DNA of 64,000 bases from Phorcus lineatus. Lineage: Eukaryota > Mollusca > Gastropoda > Trochida > Trochidae. The number at the start of each line of letters is the position of its first letter. Within the stretch, counting starts at the first letter, position 1. Where the stretch lies: contig OV121081.1 of NCBI GenBank assembly GCA_921293015.1, forward strand, positions 62,001 through 126,000. Reading direction: 5' to 3'. This document shows positions 46,084 to 57,324 of this stretch, in pieces. The notes under the pieces are model-generated. The model was not told the origin of the DNA. It searched no databases and worked only from the letters and a program-made list of their open reading frames with translations. Made by a program: the position numbers and the translations under genes.

Positions 46084-46510
46084 CTATTCGACCTCCATCG
46101 CTACGGTCGAAGGGGAGTCACGTGACTTTGACGTCTCTCCGGGAGATGGAGTCTCTAATATAAAATTGGCGGTGTCCCTGTGCGTGTTAGGTGTAGCGGC
46201 GGTCTCCCGAGTTGTCGACGTATATCGGTGACGTGTAATACGTCGCCTTGCATTGGATATGTCAGGGCGGGCTGGTTTAGTGAATAATTGGCCGTTCTTA
46301 TAGTAGCCAAACAGACCCTTACTTTTTAAATCAGCTAAAGTCTCTCTCTGCATTTTTGTGAGGTCAGTAGCAACACCAAAGTTTAGCTGTTTTAAACTGC
46401 GCTCGGTGTCTTAGTGTTTCAATTTTGTCATCAGTTGATGCAAATTTCGCAATAAGGGGGCGTGGTCGTACCCCACAATTACCCGTAACAGTTTTGGCAG
46501 GTCATTGAAG
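46084..46510 (-). pseudogene. LINE ORF1 C-terminal part
   Basis: It contains RPRPLIAKFASTDDKIETL and, after a frame change near 46370, KMQRETLADLKSKGLFGYY and a basic Ser/Thr/Pro-rich tail to a stop at 46084. The pattern (RPRPIIAKF...DK, then LKSKG) matches RNA-binding ORF1 proteins of LINEs. The start is truncated. Confidence 0.7.
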
Positions 46511-47476
46511 TGACCAGGGGTCAACATTCCGAAAACACTATTTTTTTAATTTTCTCCATAAAATCCTTTATAGGTTATCAACTTCTGTAAAGACTAGTCA
46601 CGTTTGTTTCTTAGCACAAAGTCAATGTGATTATGTTGGTTTTCATCTCAGAGAGTCGATACGGGACATTTTATTTGACATTTCATAAAATCGAAATTGC
46701 GAAACTGTGAATTTTTGCACGAGTGTCCAGACAACGCCAGCATGAGTTCAAGAATGGCTATTTCATATAGGGACAGTTGGTGATCCATTGTCAGTCTTGC
46801 TGAAGTTATTCTATTGCCGTTGAAACGAAACCAAAATTACATGCTATTTGCACTATATACGATACAGTGGTGAGTGAACAAACTTTCGGTATGCAGATGT
46901 ACATTCAAATGCATTTGATGTTCAATAACTTGTAGGCGCTGAGAAATAAATCCGTGCTAGTAGGTCAAGTAAACGAATATAAAGTTGAATTTCTATGCAG
47001 GTACGAAAAGTATATACCTAAATGATTTAAAAACATAGGTCATTAACAAACTTCATATTTGAATAAGAATATAATTAGCATGATTCAATAACACCGGGGC
47101 CATTTTATGATTGGACGTCCAAACTTAGGATTGCAAATTGCTACGCGTCCCATCTTAAGATGATGAGACCTATGCACCCCGTTAAAGTATAGCAAGCTAT
47201 TTTTGTTTAAATTGATGATATTCATTTGAAAATGATCCAATCCATATTAAGTTGGGTTTTTTTTAAACCATGTCTTAGATATAAAAATAGCAAACGTTAA
47301 ATTAATTACTGAATTTATCAATTTGATTCAAAGTTGGGATGATACTTATACACGTCTCTATTTCACCCAATGATTAGAGTTATCCTTCTTGCTCGGTAGG
47401 GGCGCTATAGTCGGCCGCCACTGAGGTGCTGATTGACGGCTTGTTCATACCATGGCGGACGCTCACGCACGGGGAT
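46511..47476. other. non-coding; contains inverted repeat partner
   Basis: No gene seen. 46870-47335 is the inverted copy of 34054-34490. Confidence 0.5.
46870..47335 (-). repeat. inverted partner of 34054-34490
   Basis: It matches 34054-34490 on the opposite strand over about 440 bp, with more substitutions and small indels. The two copies lie about 12.8 kb apart. Confidence 0.8.
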
Positions 47477-48605
47477 GTCTCTGAATGCCGGCAGGTCATG
47501 GTTGGTGAACTAATCCTTGTTGTTACAAGCATGGGGGTCGTATCAAAAACCTTTATATTGCCCCAATATGTCCCCCAATGAAACATGCAAATATTCAGAG
47601 CAACAATGATAAACTCAGAAAGGAATTTCTCAGTTTTTATTTTTGATTTATATATACATTATATTACTACATAGTACAAATTAATACATAGTACATTACA
47701 GGCCAACATAATGTGCAACAGTGTCGTGGTACTGCTCCCTTGACATTTGTCCATTCATAATCTGAGTTTTCGCAAACCCAAGAGCACTGTCAAGTGCTCT
47801 ATACTTCTTCTTCTTGGGTGGCAAGATTTGCGTCACCCAAGGCACGCAACCACATATCACTTATGTCACATTGTCTCAAGAGAGGTAGAGCAGACGCCCG
47901 TCTAACAAGCATTTGCACTTCTTCGTTGTTATTAAACTCAGTCACAAGTTTCAGTTGCTGGACCTTCCGCCAAATACATTGCCGAAAGTGGAAGAGGCAC
48001 CCCTTCATCTCAGTGTTGAATACCTCTCGTATGGCATTCTGGGCTGCTGATTCAAAATCGGTGAACTCATTCGATGGGGCCAAGATGACACCAATTTCTT
48101 CTGCCTTCTCCTTGATGCCACGGAAAAACCGAAGATACGTCTGCTGCTTCTTGTCTGGGAGAAGGCCATAAACGAGGGGAACCATTTTTCCTTCAACGAA
48201 GGCGTGGATGGTGTACATCTGATGGTACAATGACGGGGCCATGTCGAATGTACCGTCGCAGTAGTAGACATCCGCCTCTCCCAGGTGACGTAGATTCTGA
48301 AGTGTGGCAAATGTCAGAATCTTCCTGTCTGTTCCTTCTGCTGACAGAAGAGAGTTGTCTCCGTTGACTGTCGTCTTGTAGGCATCAGGGATGTCAATAT
48401 CTGCCCGACGTTGTGGCAGAACCGGGAACTCCTTAGATCGGGACCGGTAGAGGCTGCTTTTGGCGGAGTAAAACGTTGGAACACGTTTTTTCTGAATTTC
48501 GCTCACCAAAGATTAGGAGATGCCCCCCGTAATCCCCTATTGTCTACCAATTAGCACGCTTCATTGCTTTGCCTACCAAAATCCAGTCTGCCGGCATTCA
48601 GAGAC
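47477..48605. repeat. 18-bp inverted repeat flanking the MULE fragment
   Basis: gtctctgaatgccggcag at 47477-47494 has its exact reverse complement at 48588-48605. The pair frames the MULE reading frame, but the outer flanks show no 9-bp target duplication. Confidence 0.6.
47799..48509 (-). pseudogene. MULE-type transposase fragment
   Basis: 236 open codons match the MULE transposase core: DVYYCDGTFDMAPSLYHQMY (first catalytic Asp), MVPLVYGLLPDKKQQTYLRF, FTDFESAAQNAIREVF (second Asp) and GCLFHFRQCIWRK (the conserved C...H of the family). The N-terminal DNA-binding part (often FLYWCH or WRKY-type zinc finger) and the C-terminal third are missing, so it is a remnant although the core is open. 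No in-frame ATG is assured at its start. Confidence 0.85.
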
Positions 48606-49249
48606 CAAATCTCACGCACAAGGGGAAAACTTAAGAAAATGTTTTAATAACAATGGGATATGGCCTAAAAATTGAACTTAATTCAATAAAATTATATATT
48701 TCTGAATAGACGACAAATGTCCTGCAATAAATGTCATGATAAGACAATTACCTCTACAGCCTATATCAATTATTATTTTAGGCTATATTATACTTAACAA
48801 AGTTTGGAATCAAAGACAATGCCTTTATATTTGAATTTGATATTTTTTAAATGTTGAAAAACGTGGAATTGAAGTAAAAAAACACATCTCAAAAAACTAT
48901 TACACGTACGCCTTATAAGGAAAAGAGAAATTAAATATTTACCAAAGTCGTGTGTGTATGATTTTAAGTGATTTAGAAGATATAAGTTCGGAAAATGATA
49001 GTCTTTTTTCTAATTAATATTGAGTGATTAAGGTTTGATTTAATCCTACAAAATATCATGAAAACAGACTGGTTTGGTTAAAGTAATTAACATTATAGAG
49101 CCACTCAGTGAGTTGTTGGAGTCATATATTCCAAACTTAATCGGTGATACCCCAATAGTCAGACGCCCCAATAGTCAGACAAAGGAGTTGGAGAAGACCA
49201 AGCGCTCACCTATTGTTACAATGGACCAGTCCTAATTAATCCTAATTGA
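48606..49249. other. non-coding, nothing recognised
   Basis: Very AT-rich. A direct repeat of 'ccccaatagtcagac' occurs twice at about 49150-49180, and a related inverted form (gtctgacaaatggggcgcccc) at about 50148. Confidence 0.4.
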
Positions 49250-49945
49250 TCTCAACTAAGGCATTGTGCCTGCCTTATAAATTGATTTACTCAGTTACAA
49301 TTTTTTTTATCAATAATGGGATTTCAGGGAAGATTTCAAAAATAATTTGTAATATGTATGATAATATTAAGTCTTGTGTTTCTTTAGGTGGAAATGACTC
49401 TTTTTTAACGTTCTGGTGTAAACTTTTAAATTTTGAAAACAATAATAAATTCTCATGTAAGGTGTATTCCAAATTATTAGAAGTTGAAAATAGTACCTCC
49501 TTGGCTACACTTTGTAAAAACGATTTTAGATGATTGTGGATTGACATATATTTGGTATAATCAGAGTTATGTTAATAGAAATTGGCTCCTCTGTAGAGTT
49601 GAACGCATCTTAACCGATAGGTTTATAACACAATGGCAATATGAAAAGTCGTTTATCATCTTAAGGTAAAGTATATGACTGTATAAAACCAATGTTTGGT
49701 GCTGAAGGTTATATTCTATTACTACCTAAAGTTTCACTATAGCTATTTTGAAATTTAGAATAAGTAATACTTAACTCCCTGTTGAAGTAGGACGTTGGCA
49801 TCGTAAACTAAGTAAATTCATTAGATGTATCTCTGAACAACTTTCAAAAATATGATCTTGCCTCGTTGTGAAAAATGTAGTATGCACCACTGTGAGTGGT
49901 TTTAGTGAATAAAGAACTTAACTTGAACTTATTTGATATTGTCTA
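49250..49945 (+). mobile_element. LINE 3' fragment
   Basis: Fragments of an RT C-terminal region: GISGKISKIICNMYDNIKSC (49320-49380), then after a frame change FVKTILDDCGLTYIWYNQS (about 49510-49565) and VEVGRWHRK (about 49785). The last motif is common in the C-terminal part of one invertebrate LINE clade. The tail ends AATAAAGAACTTAACTTGAACTT. Strongly 5'-truncated and broken. Confidence 0.75.
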
Positions 49946-50479
49946 ATAGTCAAATCACTGTAAAAGTACAGAAATGTTGTTTTAATTTAAACACGAGAGT
50001 GTAAATTTATCAACTCAGTTGGGGTCAACTCAAGGAAGGATCCATTTCTGTCTGTCTAACAAATGGGGTATTTGTTGGAAGGTTCCATTTTCTTGATGGG
50101 TAACAGCCTCTGTAAATCTGTTAAATTAAGTGTCTGAAAAGTGAGGTGTCTGACAAATGGGGCGCCCCCACTTAATCAATGGTGTCATTTGATCGCGAAG
50201 TATCGACTGTTACAAAAAAAGTCACATTTAAAAGCTTATTGGTTTTTTTACAGTGACAATATGAAGGTAGAATGTCGTAATTATGATCGAAAACCGGACA
50301 GTGGCCCGCGTCAAACAGTCAAACGTAATTTTGGAGACTTAACTCAAACAGCCAGGAGGGCAGTTAGGATTTGATAGTGTTTGTTAGGTTATATAACTAG
50401 TATCCATGTGTATTGGACGTGATATATACACCTCTGTGCATTTATAAGGCTGTTTTTACATTTTCATGGAAAACCAGTA
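49946..50479. other. non-coding, nothing recognised
   Basis: Left flank of the 6-kb TA-flanked element. No domain seen. Confidence 0.4.
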
Positions 50480-51350
50480 CCCAGCTAACACGCGACGTTC
50501 TCTTAACGTTATTTTTACGTCCTGGTTTGGTTACGTCTTATAATTACGTAGGGAGGACGTTATTGGTACGTTATTGTCTAACGTTATTCCACTCCCTTTT
50601 TACGACGTTATACATTACGTAAGTAGAACGTCCTAGCAACGTAGTTATAGATTCTTTAAGATAACGTCCTCATAAAGTTGAAAGAACGTATAACTTGGAC
50701 ATTTCATTATTTTACATTATGTTACCTTTATTTTTTGCTATGTTCTTACTTGTATAAAGAATTTTGATAGTCAAAACCTATGAAACGGTAATGTAAGTAT
50801 TGTGGTGTTTTTAATAATTGGAATTACTCACAGTAAGAAAGGTTCTTGTAACGTCACTTTACTAGCTTTTCACAACGTTCAATATTACGTCTCTTGACGT
50901 CCTCACAACGTCTTCACATACGTAGGTGTACAACGTCCTTTTAACGTTGTAAGAACGTTATTTCTATATATTTTCTTTTTCATCAAAATTGTCAATGTTA
51001 TGTTTTATAATCAGTCTTGATCTTGAATTTTTATCTATATTAAGCCATATGAATTTCCTTTCTCAAGTTATCAAGGAAATGCAGCGAAAGTTAATTTTGA
51101 AATTAGATTTGTCTCAGCTGATTCGTAATTTGATGTACATTTCACCCCAAAATATTAAGATTATTGTAGACACTCTTGGAATCTCTTTAAATAATAAATA
51201 CCAGTACTACCAGTAATTTTTGGGAAAAGACTTTCAATTGATTTTTTTTAATTGAAGGATACTTTAAGAATTTCGAAAATATGCGTGAAAGTTTGAATTT
51301 AAAAAAAACAATATAAAATCTCCCATGCCATATTTGACATCAAATATCTT

Positions 51351-52050
51351 TATTTATTACTCTCCCGTTGAAGATACCGTCGTTTAATAAATCTACAAAG
51401 TTATTACACATTGTGTAATAACATCGCGTGTTGATTGACGTCATATGACGTCACAATCGTTAAGCATGACGTCACAATGTTAGCGGTGCAGCGGCAATGG
51501 TTAACCCGGCGATTTTCATGATTTTTCTTTGATACAATTCAGCGAGTAATAAATAAAATACTAAACTCAGTCCCGTGTAATAACATTTTTATGAAACTCG
51601 TGAATGGTATCGGTATCTAACTCGCTTTCGCTCGTTAAATACCAAACCATTCACTCGTTTCATAAATATGTTATTAAACGGGACGTCGTTTAGTATTCTC
51701 TATTTATTACTCTCCCGTTGAAGATACCGCCGTTTAATAAATCTACAAAGTTACTACACATTGTGTAATAACATCGCGTGTTGATTGACGTCACATGACG
51801 TCACAATCGTTAAACATGACGTCACAATGTTAGCGAGGCAACGACAATGGCTATCCTGGCGATCTGTATGATTTTTCTTTGACATAATTCAGCGAGTAAT
51901 ATATAAAATACTAAACTCAGTCCCGTATAATTACATTTTTATGAAACTCGTGAATGGTATCGGTATCTAACTCGCTTTCGCTCGTTAAATACCAAACCAT
52001 ACACTCGTTTCATAAATATGTTATTAAACGGGACGTCGTTTAGTATTCTC
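51351..52050 (+). repeat. 350-bp tandem duplication with internal palindrome and CRE motifs
   Basis: Two head-to-tail copies (51351-51700 and 51701-52050) with the same 350-bp period and a few percent difference. Each contains an imperfect palindrome of about 150 bp centred on AACTCGCTTTCGCTCGTT, and a cluster TTGACGTCATATGACGTCAC plus CATGACGTCACAAT (CREB/ATF-type palindromes). Lies directly upstream of the candidate first exon at 52193. Confidence 0.92.
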
Positions 52051-52192
52051 TATCTAAAATATTTCTGAAATTGTTTTTCTTTTCTTCGAAAATTCTAATA
52101 CCCGCCTCCATTTTCGCGCCTTCACACATACTCATGACGTCATATAAAACATGACGTCGTACGATTACGTCACAAACGAGTTCTTCGCCGCC

Positions 52193-55100
52193 ATGTTTGA
52201 CGTCGCCGTGGGGAATCAATGTTCACATTGCGTGTTATCGGGTACTGGCGTCTCTCCGATCCTTCCTGAAGCTATAAGGTAAGTTGTTTTACAACTTTTA
52301 TGCATACTTTCTATCATTAGAATTAATACATTCTACGCACTTCTGAATTATGATCATCATTACGATACATAGTCTAGATTTCCACGCACATAGGAGAATG
52401 TGATACAAAATTAGAAGCAAATACTGCTGTCTGTCCTATAGCATTATATAACAGATTAGCTAAGTTTTCAATAGTAACACATCTTAAGTTATTTCACATT
52501 AATTTAACCGACAGTAGCCATTGCTAGCCAGTTTTGTTATCGCCGTTTCGACTCCAGAAACACGGTCAAACTCCTTACAGTGTTACGGCAGAGCATTACG
52601 TGCTTGATGACGCTGCGTCTGTCACAAGTGCTGCACGGAGTTTGAAAGGTATTTCGATCAGCTGTTTGCGAGTTCACTGAGTGCAGGCTTTGTGTTCGAC
52701 TTTCAGTTCCATTGTTTATTAGAATCATGCAGTGCGTCATTTAAACCTAACTATTTCTAATATTTGAATAAATGATCCTTTATCTCGTGGATGCGTATCT
52801 TTACCCGCGATCACTGTGATTACATTACATAATACATTGGATATTTTACAAATCTGTGTTTCATATACGGCCGTGTCGGATAAAGATACGCAGAGGGTAA
52901 AGATACGCACACGCACAAAACTTAACCTAGTACATCAGGATGAGTGTAAGCTTGTAATAGATTTATTTCTATGCGTCTTTAGATAATTTGGAAGATATCA
53001 TGAAGTTTTGGAAAAGATAAAAAGGACTTAAATGTTGATTACTGGCACAAAATTGGTCAAAACTGACAAAATTCCTACAAAACATGTCGTCATCAAACAG
53101 TTTGCCTTCCCACATAACAATTGTCATCGGAAACCAAAATATTGATACATGATATTAATATCGGTTTGTCCTCACCTTAACTTCAGAAAACAGTTTTAAA
53201 ATCTATACAGTGCTGTCGGGTAAAGCTACGCACCTAAGAGATACATGTTAATTCTTCCGAAAATATACAGTATTTGGGATAAAAACCATGTCACTGTTAA
53301 AGTTTAGAGCTTCACTGATAATATTAATGTAAAATATACATGTTGATTGGTGTTTGTCAGTGACACTGAGGTCCGTATTACGGAAGCGGGTTTAGACCAG
53401 GTTTAACGGGAGTCCCGGTCTAAGCGTTGGTTTAAACCTGAACTGGTATGATGAAAGGTGGTTTAGGGTTAGACCAGGTCTAAACCAAAGAAGATAGACC
53501 GAGATGTTAATATTTCATATTATGAAAGAAGGTTTAACTTAGTCTCACGTTTTCCGTCCGTTCCCGGGTATTCCCGATCACGGTTACGAACTTTGCCGAA
53601 ATCCCGGGTTTAAACCAGCTCTGACGACGGATTTTTAAAACAAGTTGGTATTATCGAAGCAGTTTTTGCACTAAACCAGGTCTAAATCTGCCAAAAGTAT
53701 GCTAGAAATGTAGACCAGGTAGGGGTCAGGTTTACATGCTGGGATTTCCTGTATAGCTCTCCCAGAAAGAATTAATACATGTATGTCAATCGTGAATTCA
53801 GTGAATTAATTGTTAAACGATGTAATGGAAGAAGTTAATCAATTAATTCCGAAGTCAATGCATGTTAATTTTTTCTCTGCCACCACAGTATGACATATAT
53901 AGGTCTAATACGTGTTATTCATACCCGTTATTACCCCCTTCAAAGATGAATAACGTCATTGTAAAGTATATCATAACCAAAAAATTCTCATAGTTTTATA
54001 TTTATTCATCGCACTTCAGTAAATTAAGTAACATAACATTAAAGTTACTGACTGAAGAAAAAACAATGAGACGCTTTAACGAAGTAGTAAAAGCAGAAAG
54101 TTTTAACAAAACAATGTGTATTAACTGTAAAAATATAATTTGATTATAGAAAATTGACAATCATAATGTTACAGTATCGTATTGATTGCCCATTCAGTTA
54201 TCTCTTTATATGAATATACAATATGAAGTAACCAATATATATGTAAGCAACTTCATTTATTTATTATTTAAAACATCATAATACTAGTAAAACATCTAGG
54301 TGCATGAATTTAAGATACAAATACCAATATGAACTAACCAATATAATAAGAGAACGGTAACTTTTCACTGTCTGAAACTTCATGCATAATTGAATAAATA
54401 GGCGAATGAATTTAAGATGAAAAGTGAACAACAATTACCGGATAAATAGATATTTCCCCAAAAAGCAAGGGATATATTACATTCTCGGGCACAGGACCAG
54501 AAAAAAAGGTCACTGAGGCGTTATCAATGTTCGGTAATTAATGAAAGTTTAACTGTAGAATGCTGAGTTGTTTATCATTGGGTCAATGTATTTTTTGTGA
54601 AAAAAAAGTCTAGATTAAAATGAAAATGCGTTGATTATAAACGGCAGAGAGATTATTCACGCTAAAGTTCAATAGACGTAACCTGTTCCTCCGTTGTTTC
54701 ATAAATTGTAATTAAGTTGTTGTTCTTATAAATGTAAATCAACTGTAATTTTTCAAGAAAGAACATGACAGCAACCACAATGGTGTGTGTACTTCCTTCC
54801 TGCGACCGATTGTTCACGAAACAATACAAGTTATCTTTTTGTAATCATTTTGTTGAATTCTACATTGTTCTTTGTGACGTCAATGACAAACAAAGTGCGG
54901 AAAATAGACTGCATGGAAAGAACTCCTCGTTTTTCAAAATAAAAGCATAGTGACTGAATTTTCATCAACTGATAGTTATTGTTTCGATCTTGAAATGATG
55001 AGTACCAGTTTCCGGTAAATAAAATCTTAGTTTGAACAGCTTATTTCCAAATGCATACAAAACTGCAGATAATATTGTGTCTTATCATCTCATAAAATAT

Positions 55101-55488
55101 ATTAATATGAATTATAAAAAAAAGAATTCATAAACTATACTATTGAAAAGTTATAATCTATTTAATTAAGTGAAAATCCAACAAAACCGGCTTTCATAAT
55201 ACGGGCCTGAAAGTTTTCCAACGACAACCCCCCTATTCCCTTAGGTCGGCATGTGTAAGCTAAAGATACGCACGCAGTGTTTGTATATTATACAATATTA
55301 GGAAGTATGCACACTATTGTGCCTATAAGTGTACCACATCAGTTTATTGTAAATGTACGAATAACGATCAAATTGTAGTGTCAATATTATGAAATATTCA
55401 ATTCTCTTTACACAGTGGGCTGCTGGAGGTAGACGAGGCGGAGGACCGGAGAGGCGGGAAAGAGTCAGATAGCCCGCATAAATCTTAG
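52193..55488 (+). CDS. candidate spliced small ORF, unknown product
   Basis: ATG at 52193 in the context CGCCGCCATGT opens 28 codons (MFDVAVGNQC...) to a strong donor AG|GTAAGT at 52279. The acceptor ...ctctttacacag at 55415 joins in frame to GLLEVDEAEDRRGG... with TAG at 55486-55488, about 52 residues in all. The product is not recognised and has no signal or domain. CRE-rich sequence (TGACGTCAT at 52134, TACGTCAC at 52166) lies just upstream. It may instead be a spliced non-coding RNA. Coding status is inference. Confidence 0.35.
53370..55207. mobile_element. 1.8-kb non-autonomous TIR element in the intron
   Basis: The ends GGTCCGTATTACGGAAGC and, inverted, GGCCCGTATTATGAAAGC are flanked by TGA on both sides (53367-53369 and 55208-55210), a 3-bp duplication of PIF/Harbinger size. 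The left 350 bp repeat GGTTTAGACCAGGT-type palindromes (53390-53720). No transposase. It lies in intron 1 of the candidate transcript. Confidence 0.7.
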
Positions 55489-56453
55489 TGTTCAAGCTGG
55501 CTCCATCCAAAACAGGGGAACTCATCCTACTCACAGGTACCAACTAAGGATAAATATCATGTATGATGAACGCTTAAAGATTTATATATACTATATTTAA
55601 GCAGAGATCAAACGAATTGAAATACTTGAAATAATACAACACGATATATTTGAATATTAAAAGATAGGCTCCATACATAAAAAGAAATCAAAATACAGTG
55701 TTTGATTTATCATATGGAACAGTTTGTTTTCTGTTTATCATTATTTCTATTTTTATTTTACAGAACGTTTCTCCGCTCCTGAACAGTGCTGTGAAGAAAC
55801 ATGTACATTGATGCGAGAACAATGAAGAAACGCGTTTTCCCTTATACATTCTTAGACTGAATAAACAATTTTGTATAGTTTGTCCCTGTCTGTTTTTTAC
55901 TTTTTTAATTACCTTTGAAATGACGGACCAGATCTAGTAATGGTATGGCTAACCCGAATATTTCATTACCATAATTGTTATAATAGAAACTCGGTCATCT
56001 CGACGCCTTTAATTCGCAGTGTTGACTCCATTTTCAATAATTAGAAACATTCTGAGTGTGATTAAGGGAATGTGTTCATTTCACTATCCGACATTCGTTT
56101 TTATTAGTGATCACCCTCTATTGAAACAAATACGGTACGCGCAGCCTAACAAAATATGGATGAATATGGAAATCGTGTGCAAACTTGAATTAAGAATACG
56201 TTTTGGGGACGTTTTTTCGACTCCACACAGGGGACGTGCTATGGACGTTATTATACTAACGTCATGTAAACGTTTTACTTGAACGTTGTGAGAACGTTAT
56301 TTTTAGGTCGTGTGAAAGTCCAACATTACGTTGTTGGGACGTTATTTCGACTCCACACGAGGGACGTTTCGAGGACGTTTTATGTTGACGTCTCAGAGAC
56401 GTAAACGTAACGTTGTGACAACGTCCTCGCAACGTAATTTTGTTAGCTGGGTA

Positions 56454-57324
56454 TATTTGATATATATTTATATGTTTTTTGAACATTAAAAGTTAAGATG
56501 TTTTAATTTTATATCACCACATATGACATTAAGGTTGGTATCAAAGGTAAATGATATGTTCACGGAGTGGCTCTTTAACCGGGTGTATGTCATTAACATA
56601 TTAGGACTTTAGGTAACGAAAATTTGATTTATTTCAAGTTTTCTACATCTGATTTAGGTATGGGTCAACGTTACATCGAATCATACCAAATTGGAAAATT
56701 GGAAAATTACATACTGACGTCAAGCGGTTTGACGTTTTCTTCAGCACCTTAACGGCGGACAGTCAGGTGACACCAAGATGGCGGCGCCAATGAAGTTGCG
56801 AATAGAATCGTGTATATCTTAAAAAGCAAATGAGTACGAATTAACTATCTGAATGGAAGTTAATTATTTGTGGAGGTGTGTGCTAGTGTACGTATTTGTG
56901 TTTTATTATATATGGAAGTATATATGTGGGAAATATATTCATGTATGTACATGTGGGTAGGTATTATGTTGCAAGAACTTTGTATGAATATGTAGGTACT
57001 TATGTTAGTAAGTATTTCTACAGGTATGTAGGAACGGTATGTACGTTTATCGAGTCATGTATTGAGGTATGTATATGCATCAATTCATTTTACGTTAGTC
57101 GATTTAAGTGGAAGGCTGTTGCCATTATTTCTTTCTCTTTGATTCCATCTCTGTTACTCTCTATGCTTTATAGGTATATAGTGTGACCACCTTGTCCGAT
57201 GCTGTTTTCATTTTGTTATCCTAATAGGACATGTTGCGTATTACCGCATGTGATATTTTGATAAGAATTAAAGATAATGTGCATCCCCTTATCATTTGAT
57301 CACGAAGTTGAAATACAAACGTAC
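56454..57324. other. non-coding; YY1-like motif and low-complexity GTATGT tract
   Basis: AAGATGGCGGCGCCAATGAAG at 56777-56797 is a YY1-type start motif, but the ORF from it has only 14 codons. 56895-57090 is a degenerate TATGTA/GTAGGTA low-complexity tract. Confidence 0.45.

Larger units (their letters stand above)
42541..46510 (-). mobile_element. non-LTR retrotransposon (LINE), degenerate
   Basis: ORF1 C-terminus, endonuclease, reverse transcriptase and a C-terminal CCHC-like motif follow in order on the minus strand. The 3' end (42541-42590) carries AATAAAAC and a terminal CTTGA repeat, a microsatellite-type LINE tail. The left part of ORF1 is missing, as in 5'-truncated copies. Clade is uncertain (I/Nimb/CR1-like). 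Confidence 0.88.
52150..55885 (+). ncRNA. candidate three-exon transcript inside the 6-kb element
   Basis: Exon 1 ends 52278 (GTAAGT). Exon 2 is 55416-55536 (donor CAG|GTACCA). Exon 3 starts at 55764 after a polypyrimidine acceptor (ttttattttacag) and has AATAAA at 55860-55865. Splice and polyadenylation signals are in consistent order on one strand. The transcription start is not known. Listed as ncRNA because coding potential is weak. Confidence 0.4.
50480..56451. mobile_element. 6-kb TIR element with ACGT-rich subterminal regions, TA duplication
   Basis: The ends CCCAGCTAACA (50480-50490) and TGTTAGCTGGG (56441-56451) are exact inverted copies, each flanked by TA (50478-50479 and 56452-56453). 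Next to each end is a region (about 50490-50960 and 56190-56440) crowded with AACGTT, GGACGTT and ACGTCC motifs found almost nowhere else in the window. The right side holds two copies of TTTCGACTCCACAC(A/G). No transposase is recognisable, so the element is non-autonomous. The interior carries a tandem palindromic repeat, a candidate spliced transcription unit and another nested element. Confidence 0.75.

Noticed and set aside
49149-50168. Possible DNA element bounded by CCCCAATAGTCAGAC and GTCTGACAAATGGGG
   Set aside because: The inverted match is short and interrupted, and no target duplication was found. The interval also contains an unrelated LINE fragment.
54765-54950. 61-codon ATG frame with several Cys
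   Set aside because: Lies inside the 1.8-kb non-autonomous element, no conserved zinc-finger spacing, and no supporting signals.
56896-57186. 96-codon frame rich in Tyr, Val and Gly
   Set aside because: Translation of a degenerate TATGTA/GTAGGTA tract. Repetitive composition explains the open frame.
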